A stretch of DNA of 64,000 bases. Source: JBFLXR01 sp040757065. Lineage in GTDB: Bacteria; Pseudomonadota; Gammaproteobacteria; Burkholderiales; Gallionellaceae. Each line of letters opens with the position of its first letter. The first letter of the stretch is position 1. The DNA lies in assembly GCA_040757065.1 (NCBI GenBank), contig JBFLXR010000006.1, forward strand, positions 1 to 64,000, given 5' to 3'. The notes under the pieces were generated by a model, which was not told where the DNA came from, searched no databases, and worked only from the letters and a program-made list of their open reading frames with translations. Of this stretch, positions 17,069-27,016 are shown piece after piece. A program made the translations under genes and the position numbers.

Positions 17069-19243
17069 CTAGAACTCCAGCGGATCGATGTCCAGCGACC
17101 AGCGCAAATTTTTAGCGGGCAAGTCGTCCAGCACCGGCTGCCATTGTTGCAAGAAGTGTTGCAACGCCTTGCGGGAAGCGGCCTGCACCAGCAACTGGAC
17201 GCGGATATGGTTCGCGCGGCGCGGCATGGCAGCCGGCACCACGCCGTAGACCTCAACCTCGCCGCCGAATTGCAGCGCCGCGTCGCGCGCCTGCCGCAGA
17301 AATCCATAGGATGCTTCGCCCTGTTTGGCTTCGGCGCGCAGCATCGCCTGATAAACGAAGGGCGGAAATCCGGCCGCCTGCCGTTCGCCCAGCAAGGTAT
17401 CGGCCCAGCCGGGGAAATCGTGCGCGGCCAGCGCGCGGAATAAGGGATGATCGGGGAATGCCGTTTGCACCAGCACTTCGCCCGGCTTATCCGCCCGGCC
17501 GGCGCGGCCCGCCACTTGCGCCAGTTGCGCATAGAGCCGTTCCGGCGCGCGAAAATCGCTGCTGTACAACGCGCCGTCCGGATTCAGCACACCAACCAGT
17601 GTCAGGTTGGGGAAGTCGTGCCCTTTCGCCAGCATTTGCGTGCCGACCAGCACATCCACCTCGCCCGCTTCGATCTGCCGCCGCATATCGCTCCACGCGC
17701 CCTTGTTGCGGGTGCTGTCGCGGTCGATACGCAGAATGCGCGCCTGCGGCAGCCGCACTTGCAGCACGCTTTCGATGCGCTGCGTACCGCTGCCGACCGG
17801 GTGCAGATCGACGTTGCCGCACGAGGGGCAGCTATGCGGCACGCGCTGCTGATGGCCGCAATGGTGGCAGCGCAGGCGGCGCTCCTGCAAGTGCAGCACC
17901 AGCTTGCCCGCGCAATGCGGACAGGCCGACAGCCAGCCGCAGGCCGTGCACATCAGCACCGGCGCATAGCCGCGGCGGTTGATAAACAACAGACTTTGTT
18001 CCCCGCGCGCCATGCGCGCTTCGATCGCAGTCAGCAGCGGCGCACTCACCCCCTCTTCCACCGCAACCTGATTCAGATTGATGCAGCGCACCGCGGGCAA
18101 TTGCGCCTGCGCATTGGCACGTTCGGGCAGCGACAACAGTCGGTAGCGGCCGGTTTGCGCGTTGTGCCAACTTTCCAGCGACGGGGTAGCCGAACCGAGC
18201 ACGATAGCCACGCCGCGCTGACTGGCGCGAATGACCGCCATATCGCGCGCCGAGTAGCGCAGCCCGTCCTGTTGCTTGAACGAAGCATCGTGCTCTTCGT
18301 CCACGATCATCAGCGCCAGTTGCGGCAGCGGGGTAAAGACGGCCAATCGGGTACCCAGCACGATGCGCGCCGTGCCATCCGCCGCCTTCAGCCAGTTTTC
18401 TGCGCGCAGGCCATCGGCCAGCCCGCTGTGCAGACTAACCAACTCGGTATCGGGAAAGCGGCTGCGGAAATACTGTTCCAGTTGCGGGGTCAGATTGATT
18501 TCCGGCACCAGCAGCAACACCTGCCCGCCGCGTTGCAACACGGCATGCATCAAATGCACATACACCTCGGTCTTGCCGCTGCCGGTCACGCCGTGCAACA
18601 AAAATGCGCCGAACCCAGCCTGCTGGACAACCGCGCTTACCGCGGTTTGCTGCGCCGGAGTCAGATCGTGCGCACCGCACAGCCGGTGCGCCGCCGGTAC
18701 GTGTTGTTGCACGGTCTGCGCCACCCAACCGGCGTCGATCAGTTCGCGCAGTTGCGGCAGCGCGCTCGCCGACAGTCCGCGTGCTTGCGCCTCGCTCAAC
18801 ACTCCGCTCTGCATCGCCTGCAGCAAGCGGCGTTGCACTTGCTTGCGCTTGGGAAGCGTTTCCAGATCGAGCGTCTGTCCGGCCGGCGTCAGCGCAAATT
18901 GCCGCACCTGGGGCACAGTAAATGGCTCGGCGCTGCGCAAGCGGGTCGGCAAGGCGGCCAATACTGTGGGGCCGATCGGGTAGCGGTAGTATTCGTTGCA
19001 GAATTGCAACAGTCGCAGCACCTCGGCGGGCAACGCGCCTTCCGGCAAGACGGCATGCAGCGGCTTCACTTGTTCCGGCGGCATTTCGCTCTGCGCGGCG
19101 CATTCCAGCACGATTCCGACCAGCGTGCGGCGGCCGAAGGGGACGCAAACGCGCTGCCCCGGCGCGACCGCCATTCCTTGCGGAACGGCATAGTCGAACA
19201 AACCGTGCAACGGAACATCGAGCGCAACGCGGGCGACAGTCAT
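17069..19243 (-). CDS. priA: Primosomal protein N' (replication restart helicase PriA)
   Basis: 724 residues, normal length. The DNA-binding N-terminal domain is followed by Walker A GVTGSGKT (218-225) and the Walker B / DEAH-type VDEEHD. A zinc-binding insertion is visible as CTACGWLSACPHC and CHHCGHQQ...CPSCG, eight cysteines in all. PriA reloads the replisome at stalled forks. The upstream gap to hemE is 325 bases and contains an exact DnaA 9-mer. Confidence 0.95.
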   Translation of the reverse strand: MTVARVALDVPLHGLFDYAVPQGMAVAPGQRVCVPFGRRTLVGIVLECAAQSEMPPEQVKPLHAVLPEGALPAEVLRLLQFCNEYYRYPIGPTVLAALPTRLRSAEPFTVPQVRQFALTPAGQTLDLETLPKRKQVQRRLLQAMQSGVLSEAQARGLSASALPQLRELIDAGWVAQTVQQHVPAAHRLCGAHDLTPAQQTAVSAVVQQAGFGAFLLHGVTGSGKTEVYVHLMHAVLQRGGQVLLLVPEINLTPQLEQYFRSRFPDTELVSLHSGLADGLRAENWLKAADGTARIVLGTRLAVFTPLPQLALMIVDEEHDASFKQQDGLRYSARDMAVIRASQRGVAIVLGSATPSLESWHNAQTGRYRLLSLPERANAQAQLPAVRCINLNQVAVEEGVSAPLLTAIEARMARGEQSLLFINRRGYAPVLMCTACGWLSACPHCAGKLVLHLQERRLRCHHCGHQQRVPHSCPSCGNVDLHPVGSGTQRIESVLQVRLPQARILRIDRDSTRNKGAWSDMRRQIEAGEVDVLVGTQMLAKGHDFPNLTLVGVLNPDGALYSSDFRAPERLYAQLAQVAGRAGRADKPGEVLVQTAFPDHPLFRALAAHDFPGWADTLLGERQAAGFPPFVYQAMLRAEAKQGEASYGFLRQARDAALQFGGEVEVYGVVPAAMPRRANHIRVQLLVQAASRKALQHFLQQWQPVLDDLPAKNLRWSLDIDPLEF

Positions 19244-19338
19244 TTAAATTCGAGGTTAGCGTGTTTTGTTACGAAATATTCTTACATTCTTGCTTAACCA
19301 CGCGCTTCGTAAGGCATTTTTAATCTACTCACAATACC

Positions 19339-19347
19339 TGTGGATAA
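19339..19347 (-). promoter_or_regulatory. Exact DnaA box
   Basis: TGTGGATAA is the exact complement of the consensus TTATCCACA. A near match, TTATCCCCT, lies at 19484-19492. A single box upstream of priA could be regulatory or chance; there is no cluster as at an origin. Confidence 0.5.
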
Positions 19348-19466
19348 CTTTGTGGGCAACCTTGCAACAAGTCTGTTAAGTCCCAATTTTATATAGCTTT
19401 TTCAGCCCTTGCTTAATTTTCGAGCGGCACAATAACTTATTTAAAAACAAGCGCTTATGAAAAAAC

Positions 19467-19503
19467 ATTGGGGCTGCAAGGACTTATCCCCTGCAACCCC
19501 AAT
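19467..19503. repeat. Long imperfect hairpin in the hemE-priA gap
   Basis: ATTGGGG-C-TGCA (19467-19478) pairs with TGCA-A-CCCCAAT (19492-19503), eleven pairs with one C-A mismatch and a loop of about 13 bases. It lies just upstream of the forward terminator and could be the body of a small RNA. Confidence 0.55.
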
Positions 19504-19539
19504 ATCGATGCGGGCATTGTGCATAACCGCCGCTTGTCA

Positions 19540-19561
19540 AGCGGGGAAACCCGCTTTTTTT
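19540..19561 (+). terminator. Orphan forward Rho-independent terminator
   Basis: AGCGGG GAAA CCCGCT is a perfect six-pair stem with a GNRA-type GAAA loop, followed by seven T on the plus strand. On the minus strand no T-run follows, so it does not serve hemE. No plus-strand gene precedes it in this gap. Confidence 0.75.
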
Positions 19562-19568
19562 GCAAAAC

Positions 19569-20636
19569 TTATACGTGGTACTGACGGCTCAGTTGATGCA
19601 CGGCCTGCACCAGTGCCGCCGCATTTTCCGGGTTGGTGTATTGCGAAATACCATGCCCCAGATTGAACACATGCCCGTTGCCCTGACCGTAGCTGGCCAG
19701 AATCTTACCGGCCTCGGCACGCACCACATCCGGGTTAGAGAACAGCACAGCCGGGTCAAGGTTGCCTTGCAGCGCCACTTTGTCGCCGACGCGGCGGCGC
19801 GCTTCACCGATGTCCATCGTCCAGTCCAGACCGACCGCATCGCAGCCGATGTCGGCAATGCTTTCGATCCAAATACCACCGCCCTTGGTGAACACGATCA
19901 CCGGCACTTTTTCGCCGTCTTGCTCGCGCTTCAGCCCGGCCACGATTTGGCGCATATAGTTCAGGGAGAACTCTTGGTAAGCCGCGTGTGCCAGCGTCCC
20001 GCCCCACGAATCGAAAATCATCACGGCTTGCGCGCCTGCTTCGATCTGCGCGTTCAGATAGGCTGTCACCGCCTGCGCCGTCACATTCAGAATGTGGTGC
20101 ATCAGCTTCGGCTCTTTGTACATCAGCGTCTTCACGCGGGCATAGTCGTCGCTGCCGCCGCCTTCCACCATGTAGCAAGCCAGCGTCCACGGGCTGCCGG
20201 AGAAGCCGATCAGCGGTACGCGGCCATCCAGCGCCTTGCGGATTTGCGACACCGCATCGGTCACGTAACCGAGGGTGCTGCCGATGTCCGGCACGGCCAG
20301 CGCCTTGATTGCCGCTTCGTCGCGCAGCGGGCGTTCGAATTTCGGGCCTTCGCCTTCGGCAAAATACAGCCCCAGACCCATCGCATCCGGCACAGTCAGA
20401 ATATCGGAGAACAGAATCGCCGCATCCAGCGGGAAACGATCCAGCGGTTGCAGCGTCACTTCGGTCGCCATATCCGGGCTCTTGCACAGATTCAGGAAAC
20501 TGCCGGCGCGCTTGCGGGTCGCGCAGTATTCCGGCAAATAGCGGCCGGCCTGACGCATCATCCAGATCGGTGTGTATTCGGTAGGCTGGCGCAGCAGCGC
20601 GCGCAGGAAAGTATCGTTCTTCAACTTAGAGCTCAT
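19569..20636 (-). CDS. hemE: Uroporphyrinogen decarboxylase
   Basis: 355 residues from the ATG that follows an AGGGA site; an upstream in-frame ATG would add 13 unusual residues. The signatures PIWMMRQAGRYLPEY (RQAGRY) and GFSGSPWTLACYM are both complete. The enzyme decarboxylates uroporphyrinogen III to coproporphyrinogen III in haem synthesis. It lies downstream of gltD, separated by a strong terminator, so it probably has its own promoter in the short gap. Confidence 0.97.
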   Translation of the reverse strand: MSSKLKNDTFLRALLRQPTEYTPIWMMRQAGRYLPEYCATRKRAGSFLNLCKSPDMATEVTLQPLDRFPLDAAILFSDILTVPDAMGLGLYFAEGEGPKFERPLRDEAAIKALAVPDIGSTLGYVTDAVSQIRKALDGRVPLIGFSGSPWTLACYMVEGGGSDDYARVKTLMYKEPKLMHHILNVTAQAVTAYLNAQIEAGAQAVMIFDSWGGTLAHAAYQEFSLNYMRQIVAGLKREQDGEKVPVIVFTKGGGIWIESIADIGCDAVGLDWTMDIGEARRRVGDKVALQGNLDPAVLFSNPDVVRAEAGKILASYGQGNGHVFNLGHGISQYTNPENAAALVQAVHQLSRQYHV

Positions 20637-20694
20637 CGTGGCATCCCTGTTTGATTCGTTATGCTGGCCGTGCATTGCGCACCGGCCGGAAAAG

Positions 20695-20721
20695 TAAAAA
20701 CCGCCCCGGGCCGGGGCGGTT
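20695..20721 (-). terminator. Rho-independent terminator after gltD
   Basis: On the minus strand ACCGCCCC and GGGGCGGT form an eight-pair GC-rich stem followed by TTTTTAC. It closes the gltBD unit before hemE. Confidence 0.85.
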
Positions 20722-20730
20722 TCGGAACGG

Positions 20731-22194
20731 TTAGCGCGGCAGAACCGAGCTGCCCATCAGGTAGGCATCCACCTCGCGGGCACACTGGCGACCTTCGCGA
20801 ATCGCCCACACCACCAGCGACTGGCCGCGGCGGATATCGCCGGCCGCGAACACTTTGTCCTGCGAAGTGCGATAACAGCCTGCACCGTCGGTGCTTGCTT
20901 TGACGTTGTTGCGCGCGTCTTTTTCCACGCCGAACGCGTCCAGCAGCTTTTGCACCGGATTGGTAAAGCCCATCGCCAGGAATACCAGATCGGCCTTGAT
21001 GACGAACTCGCTGCCTGCGACTTCAACCATCTTGCCGCCCTGCCATTCCACGCGCACCGCGCGCACGCCGGTCAGCTTACCGTTCTCGCCGATGAATTCC
21101 TTGGTAGCAATCGCCCAATCGCGGTTACAGCCTTCATCGTGCGAGCTGGAAGTGCGCAGCTTCATCGGCCAGTAGGGCCAGGTCAGCGGGCCGTTTTCCA
21201 ATTCGGGCGGACGCGGCATCACTTCGATTTGCGTTACCGAAGCCGCACCGTGACGGTTGGAAGTCCCGACGCAATCGGAGCCGGTATCGCCGCCGCCGAT
21301 GACCAGCACATGCTTGCCGTCGGCGCGGATCGGGTTCGGGCCGTCGCCCGCCACTTCCTTATTCTGCGGAATCAGGAATTCCAGTGCGAAATGCACGCCG
21401 GACAACTCGCGTCCCGGCACCGGCAAATCGCGCGGAGTTTCCGAACCGCCGGACAAGATCACCGCATCGAATTCCTTCTTCAGGGCGTCCGGGCTGACGG
21501 TTTCCTTGGCGTCGTTGACGATCCCTGCGGGCGGCATTTCTGCCCCGACCCACGCATTGGTACGGAATGTCACGCCTTCCGCGCGCATTTGTTCCATGCG
21601 GCGGTCGATGTGCGATTTTTCGAACTTAAAGTCGGGAATGCCGTAGCGCAGCAAACCGCCTACGCGGCTATTCTTTTCGAATACGGTCACATCGTGACCG
21701 GCGCGCGCCAGTTGTTGTGCAGCCGCCATGCCTGCGGGGCCGGAACCGACCACCGCCACCTTCTTGCCGGTCTTTTTAGCCGGCGGTTGCGGGACGACCC
21801 AGCCGTTTTCCCAGCCCTTGTCGATAATGGCGTGCTCGATGGACTTAATGCCCACCGCAGCCTGATCGATGTTCAGCGTACAGGCTGCCTCGCACGGCGC
21901 GGGGCAAATGCGGCCGGTGAATTCCGGGAAGTTATTGGTGGAATGCAGCACTGCCAGCGCTTCTTGCCAGCGACCGCGGTACACCAGATCGTTCCAGTCC
22001 GGAATGATGTTATTGACCGGGCAGCCGTTGTTGCAGAACGGAATGCCGCAATCCATGCAGCGCGCGCCCTGAACCTTGGCTTGTTCGTCGGTCAGATGCA
22101 GCACGAACTCGTTGTAGTTTTTCAGGCGGTCGGCAACCGGCAGGTATTCCTCCGACAGACGCTGATATTCCATGAAACCGGTTGGCTTACCCAT
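20731..22194 (-). CDS. gltD: Glutamate synthase (NADPH), small subunit
   Basis: 487 residues. The N-terminal ferredoxin-like part has CMDCGIPFCNNGCP and CPAPCEAAC, which bind two 4Fe-4S clusters. FAD binding is shown by VVGSGPAGMAAA and NADPH binding by VIGGGDTGSDC. The subunit passes electrons from NADPH to GltB. Its ATG overlaps the gltB stop as TAATG, which couples translation and keeps the subunits in balance. Confidence 0.96.
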   Translation of the reverse strand: MGKPTGFMEYQRLSEEYLPVADRLKNYNEFVLHLTDEQAKVQGARCMDCGIPFCNNGCPVNNIIPDWNDLVYRGRWQEALAVLHSTNNFPEFTGRICPAPCEAACTLNIDQAAVGIKSIEHAIIDKGWENGWVVPQPPAKKTGKKVAVVGSGPAGMAAAQQLARAGHDVTVFEKNSRVGGLLRYGIPDFKFEKSHIDRRMEQMRAEGVTFRTNAWVGAEMPPAGIVNDAKETVSPDALKKEFDAVILSGGSETPRDLPVPGRELSGVHFALEFLIPQNKEVAGDGPNPIRADGKHVLVIGGGDTGSDCVGTSNRHGAASVTQIEVMPRPPELENGPLTWPYWPMKLRTSSSHDEGCNRDWAIATKEFIGENGKLTGVRAVRVEWQGGKMVEVAGSEFVIKADLVFLAMGFTNPVQKLLDAFGVEKDARNNVKASTDGAGCYRTSQDKVFAAGDIRRGQSLVVWAIREGRQCAREVDAYLMGSSVLPR

Positions 22195-25100
22195 TATGCC
22201 ACCTCCCCTTGCTTGGCTTGTTGCGCCGCGATTTCCAGCAGGGCGCGACGGTATTCGGTCGGCATCACCTTCACGAATTTCGGCAGGTAGCTCGACCAGT
22301 TATCCAGAATGCGCTTCGCGCGCGGGCTGCCGGTGTGGCGCAGATGCTTTTCGATCTTGGTGCGCAGCACGGCTTCGTCGGCGCGACCCAGATGATTCAG
22401 ATGTACGCGACCATGCGCGTCCACCGCCCCCATCTCGCTGGCTGCGGCTTCGCTCGGAATCGGCTCGAGCTGGACCATCGCCATGTTGCAGCGTTGCGCA
22501 AAGCTACCGTCTTCATCCAGCACATAGGCCACGCCTCCGGACATCCCCGCCGCGAAGTTGCGGCCGGTTGCGCCCAGCACCACGATCAGGCCGCCGGTCA
22601 TGTATTCGCAGCCGTGGTCGCCCACGCCTTCGACCACGGCCACCGCGCCGGAGTTACGCACCGCGAAACGTTCGCCCGCCACGCCGCTGAAGTAGCATTC
22701 GCCGCCGGTGGCACCATATAACACGGTATTGCCGACGATGATGTTGTCTTCGGCGTTAATCGGGCAATCGCTCGGCGGCATGATGGCGATACGGCCACCG
22801 CACAGACCCTTGCCGACGTAGTCGTTACCTTCGCCGCGCAACTCGAATGTCACGCCGTGCGCCAGGAACGCGCCGAAGCTCTGACCGGCAGTACCGGTGA
22901 ACTTAACGGTAATGGTGTCGTTCGGCAGACCGGCATTGCCGTAGCGCTTCGCGACCTCGTGCGACAACATGGTACCGACGGTACGGTTCACGCTGCCGAT
23001 TGTGCTGTCGAGCACCACGGGATGCTTCAGGTTCAGTGCATCCTGCGCGCGGGCGATCAGCTTGTTGTCCAGCGCCTTTTCCAGCTCGTGATCCTGCGCT
23101 TCGGCCTGACGGCGTGCCACGCTGGCATCCACTTCAGGCTGATGGAAGATCTTGCTGAAATCCAGCCCCTTAGCCTTCCAGTGCTCCACACCCTTCTGCA
23201 CATCGAGCAGGTCGCTGCGACCGATCAGATCGTCGAACTTGCGGATACCCATTTGCGCCATGTATTCGCGCACTTCTTCGGCCACGAAGAAGAAATAGTT
23301 CACCACGTGTTCCGGCTGGCCGGTAAATTTCTTACGCAGTTCGGGGTCTTGCGTCGCCACGCCCACCGGACAGGTGTTCAAGTGGCACTTGCGCATCATG
23401 ATACAGCCCTCGACCACCAGCGGTGCGGTCGCAAAACCGAACTCGTCTGCGCCCAGCAGCGCGCCGATCAGCACGTCGCGGCCGGTCTTGATCTGACCGT
23501 CCACTTGCAGACCGATACGGCCGCGCAGCTTGTTCAGCACCAGCGTTTGCTGCGCTTCGGCCAAGCCCAGTTCCCACGGGCCGCCGGCATGCTTGATGGA
23601 GGACAGCGGCGAAGCGCCGGTACCGCCATCGTAGCCGGAGATCACAATGTGATCGGCCTTGGCTTTAGATACGCCGGCCGCCACGGTACCCACGCCGACT
23701 TCCGCCACCAGCTTCACCGAAATCGAAGCGGAGGGGTTCGCGTTCTTCAGATCGTGAATCAGCTGCGCCAAGTCTTCGATCGAGTAAATATCGTGGTGCG
23801 GAGGCGGCGAAATCAGACCGACACCCGGCACCGAATGGCGCAGCTTGCCGATGTATTCCGACACCTTGCCGCCCGGCAACTGACCGCCTTCGCCCGGCTT
23901 CGCGCCTTGCGCCATCTTGATCTGAATCTGGTCGGCATTGCTCAGGTACTCGATGGTGACACCGAAACGGCCGGAAGCCACTTGCTTAATCGCCGAACGC
24001 AGCGAATCGCCTTCCGCCATCACGCGGTCAGCCTCAATGCGGTTCTTGCCGATGATGTCGGACAGCTTTTCGCCCGCCTTCAGCGGACGGAAACGGTTCG
24101 CATCTTCGCCGCCTTCGCCGGTATTCGATTTGCCGCCGATACGGTTCATCGCCTGCGCCAGCACAGTGTGCGCTTCGGTGGAAATGGAACCCAGCGACAT
24201 CGCGCCGGTCGCAAAACGCTTGACGATTTCCTTGGCGGATTCGACTTCTTCCAGCGGCACGGCAGGGCCGACGGACTTAATGTCGAACAAACCGCGCAAT
24301 GTCTTCAGACGGGTGCTTTGCTCGTTGATGAGCTTGGCGTATTCCTTGTAGGTCTGGAAGTTATTGGCACGGGTCGCGTGTTGCAGCTTCGCGATCGAAT
24401 CCGGCGTCCACATGTGTTCTTCACCGCGGATACGGAAGGCGTATTCACCGCCCGCCTCCAGCGCGTTCGACAACACCGGGTCGGCACCGAAGGCATCGCG
24501 GTGCGTGCGCACGGCCTCTTCCGCCACTTCGTGCAGGCCGATGCCTTCCACTTGCGTGGCTGTACCGGTGAAATATTTTTCCACGAAGGCGGAATTCAGC
24601 CCCAGCGCTTCGAAAATCTGCGCGCCGCAGTAGGATTGGTAAGTGGAAATGCCCATCTTGGACATCACCTTCATCAAGCCCTTGTTCACAGCCTTAATGA
24701 AACGCTTGTGCGCTTCCTTGGCGGTCACGCCTGCGGGCAACTGGTCGCCCAGCGCAGTAATCGACTCGAAGGCCAGCCACGGACAGACCGCTTCTGCACC
24801 GTAGCCTGCCAGCAGAGCGAAGTGATGCACTTCGCGCGCCGAGCCGGTGTCTACCACCAGACCGGTGCTGGTGCGCAAGCCTTCGCGCACCAAGTGATGG
24901 TGTACGCCGGCACAAGCCAGCAGCGCCGGAATCGCCACGCGGTCGGCAGACACAGCGCGGTCGGACAGAATCAGCACGTTGTAGCCGTCGGCCACCGCCT
25001 TGTCGGCCGCAGCGTTCAACGCCACCAGCGCCGCTTCGCAACCGGCAGCGCCGTCGGCGGCAGGATAAGTCATATCCAACACCAGCGACTTGTAGCGGCC

Positions 25101-26864
25101 ATCGGTCAGCTTGGCGATGTCGCGCAACTTATCCAGATCGTACTGTGTCAGCACCGGCTGATGCACTTCCAGACGCAGCGGCGGATTGGTTTCGTCGATA
25201 CCCAGCAGGTTCGGCTTGGGGCCGATGAACGAAGTCAGCGACATGACGATTTCTTCGCGGATCGGGTCGATCGGCGGATTGGTCACTTGCGCGAACAACT
25301 GGTGGAAATAGTTGTACAGGCTCTTGTTCTTGTTCGAGAGCACCGGCAGCGCGGCATCGTTACCCATCGAGCCGGTGGCTTCTTCCCCGGCCGATGCCAT
25401 CGGGGTCAGAATGAACTTGATGTCTTCCTGCGAGTAACCGAAGGCTTGCTGGGTATCCAGCAGCGCAGCGGGAACCGGAGCATGGCTGTCCACTTCCGGC
25501 AGATCGCCGAGGAAGTAGCGCGATTGCTCGATCCACTGGCGGTAGGGCTTGGCCGTCGCCAGTTGCTTCTTCAGCTCGGCGTCGTCCACAATGCGGCCGG
25601 CTTGCATGTCGATCAGGAACATCTTGCCCGGCTGCAAACGCCACTTCTTCACAATCTTGTGTTGCGGAATCGGCAGCACGCCCATTTCCGAAGCCATCAG
25701 CACCACATCGTCTTCGGTAATCAGGTAGCGTGCCGGACGCAGACCGTTACGATCCAGCGTTGCACCGATCTGGCGACCGTCGGTGAAAGCCACCGCAGCG
25801 GGGCCGTCCCACGGCTCCATCAGCGCAGCATGGTATTCGTAGAATGCGCGACGCTCTTCGTCCATCAGCGGATTGCCCGCCCAGGCTTCGGGGATCAGCA
25901 GCATCATGGCGTGCGGCAGCGCGTATCCGCCCGCCACCAGCAATTCCAGCGCGTTATCGAAGCAAGCGGAGTCGGACTGACCTTCGACGATCAGCGGCCA
26001 CAGCTTTTCGAGGTCTTCGCCCAGCAGTTTGGAAGACATCGCGGCATGGCGCGCCGTCATCCAGTTTACATTGCCGCGCACGGTGTTGATTTCGCCGTTG
26101 TGCGCAATCATGCGGAACGGGTGCGCCAAATCCCAAGTCGGGAAGGTGTTGGTGGAGAAACGCTGATGCACCAGCGCCAGAGCGCTGACCACACGCGGGT
26201 CTTGCAAGTCGAAGTAGTATTTACCGACCTGATCCGCCAGCAGCATGCCCTTGTACACGATGGTGCGCGAGGACAGCGACGGAATGTAGAAACCCTGACC
26301 CTGATTATCCGGCAGCGCGCGCACGGCATGCTCGGCAATCTTGCGGATCACGAACAGTTTGCGCTCGAAGGCATCCTGGTCGGCGCAATTTGCGCCGCGA
26401 CCGATAAACACTTGACGCACGCAAGGCTCAACCAGCTTAACGCTTTCGCCCAGAATCGCGCTATCGACCGGCACATCGCGGAAGCCCAGCAACGTTTGGC
26501 CTTCGGCGGCAATCTTGTCGGCCACCGCTTTTTCGCAGGCGGCACGGGCAGCAGCATCGCGCGGCAGGAACAACATCCCCACGCCGAAATCGCCCGCTTG
26601 CGGCAGCGCGATGCCTTGGGCGGCACACACTTCGCGCAGGAACGCATCCGGCACTTGCAACAGAATACCCGCGCCGTCGCCAGCCAGCGGATCGGCCCCG
26701 ACCGCGCCGCGGTGCGTCAGATTCTCCAGAATCTGCAGCCCTTCACGGACTCGGTCATGGCTCTTGATTCCCTTGATATGGGCGACAAAACCCACACCGC
26801 ACGCGTCGCGCTCATTGCGCGGATCGTACAACCCCTGTTGTACGGGCATCGAAGGATGGCTCAC
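22194..26864 (-). CDS. gltB: Glutamate synthase (NADPH), large subunit
   Basis: About 1556 residues. The start chosen is GTG at 26864 because GAGGA lies six bases upstream; the ATG at 26876 overlaps that site and has none of its own. The class II amidotransferase nucleophile is Cys22 in DACGVGF, which needs removal of a short propeptide. The FMN domain is in the C-terminal half, and the 3Fe-4S ligands are in CIMMRKCHLNTCPVG. GltB transfers the glutamine amide to 2-oxoglutarate. With glnA in this window it completes the GS-GOGAT cycle. Confidence 0.96.
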   Translation of the reverse strand: MSHPSMPVQQGLYDPRNERDACGVGFVAHIKGIKSHDRVREGLQILENLTHRGAVGADPLAGDGAGILLQVPDAFLREVCAAQGIALPQAGDFGVGMLFLPRDAAARAACEKAVADKIAAEGQTLLGFRDVPVDSAILGESVKLVEPCVRQVFIGRGANCADQDAFERKLFVIRKIAEHAVRALPDNQGQGFYIPSLSSRTIVYKGMLLADQVGKYYFDLQDPRVVSALALVHQRFSTNTFPTWDLAHPFRMIAHNGEINTVRGNVNWMTARHAAMSSKLLGEDLEKLWPLIVEGQSDSACFDNALELLVAGGYALPHAMMLLIPEAWAGNPLMDEERRAFYEYHAALMEPWDGPAAVAFTDGRQIGATLDRNGLRPARYLITEDDVVLMASEMGVLPIPQHKIVKKWRLQPGKMFLIDMQAGRIVDDAELKKQLATAKPYRQWIEQSRYFLGDLPEVDSHAPVPAALLDTQQAFGYSQEDIKFILTPMASAGEEATGSMGNDAALPVLSNKNKSLYNYFHQLFAQVTNPPIDPIREEIVMSLTSFIGPKPNLLGIDETNPPLRLEVHQPVLTQYDLDKLRDIAKLTDGRYKSLVLDMTYPAADGAAGCEAALVALNAAADKAVADGYNVLILSDRAVSADRVAIPALLACAGVHHHLVREGLRTSTGLVVDTGSAREVHHFALLAGYGAEAVCPWLAFESITALGDQLPAGVTAKEAHKRFIKAVNKGLMKVMSKMGISTYQSYCGAQIFEALGLNSAFVEKYFTGTATQVEGIGLHEVAEEAVRTHRDAFGADPVLSNALEAGGEYAFRIRGEEHMWTPDSIAKLQHATRANNFQTYKEYAKLINEQSTRLKTLRGLFDIKSVGPAVPLEEVESAKEIVKRFATGAMSLGSISTEAHTVLAQAMNRIGGKSNTGEGGEDANRFRPLKAGEKLSDIIGKNRIEADRVMAEGDSLRSAIKQVASGRFGVTIEYLSNADQIQIKMAQGAKPGEGGQLPGGKVSEYIGKLRHSVPGVGLISPPPHHDIYSIEDLAQLIHDLKNANPSASISVKLVAEVGVGTVAAGVSKAKADHIVISGYDGGTGASPLSSIKHAGGPWELGLAEAQQTLVLNKLRGRIGLQVDGQIKTGRDVLIGALLGADEFGFATAPLVVEGCIMMRKCHLNTCPVGVATQDPELRKKFTGQPEHVVNYFFFVAEEVREYMAQMGIRKFDDLIGRSDLLDVQKGVEHWKAKGLDFSKIFHQPEVDASVARRQAEAQDHELEKALDNKLIARAQDALNLKHPVVLDSTIGSVNRTVGTMLSHEVAKRYGNAGLPNDTITVKFTGTAGQSFGAFLAHGVTFELRGEGNDYVGKGLCGGRIAIMPPSDCPINAEDNIIVGNTVLYGATGGECYFSGVAGERFAVRNSGAVAVVEGVGDHGCEYMTGGLIVVLGATGRNFAAGMSGGVAYVLDEDGSFAQRCNMAMVQLEPIPSEAAASEMGAVDAHGRVHLNHLGRADEAVLRTKIEKHLRHTGSPRAKRILDNWSSYLPKFVKVMPTEYRRALLEIAAQQAKQGEVA

Positions 26865-27016
26865 GTTGTTCCTCATTAAAATCTTATAGCCAAAAAAGCG
26901 GCGATATGTACCGCCACGTTATCAAAAACTTAAGCGAAAGGGCGGGAATGTTACCTTGTCTGGCGACGGAGGGCAACTTTCCAGCATCGACGCGGGATTG
27001 CGGGGCGCTATCCGGT

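Larger units (their letters stand above)
19244..19568. other. AT-rich intergenic region between hemE and priA
   Basis: 325 bases without a convincing gene. It holds one exact DnaA box (19339-19347), a long imperfect hairpin (19467-19503) and a strong terminator on the plus strand (19540-19561). Both flanking genes are on the minus strand, so a plus-strand terminator here points to an unannotated forward transcript. A weak promoter-like pair TTGCTT/AATAAC lies about 19411-19438. Confidence 0.6.

Noticed and set aside
19457..19666. 69-residue plus-strand frame in the hemE-priA gap
   Set aside because: It runs through a strong terminator and into hemE antisense; no ribosome-binding site.
22857..26879. 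Very long open frame on the plus strand opposite gltB
   Set aside because: gltB on the other strand carries complete catalytic motifs; the plus-strand frame is a GC-driven shadow with His/Arg/Gln-rich composition.
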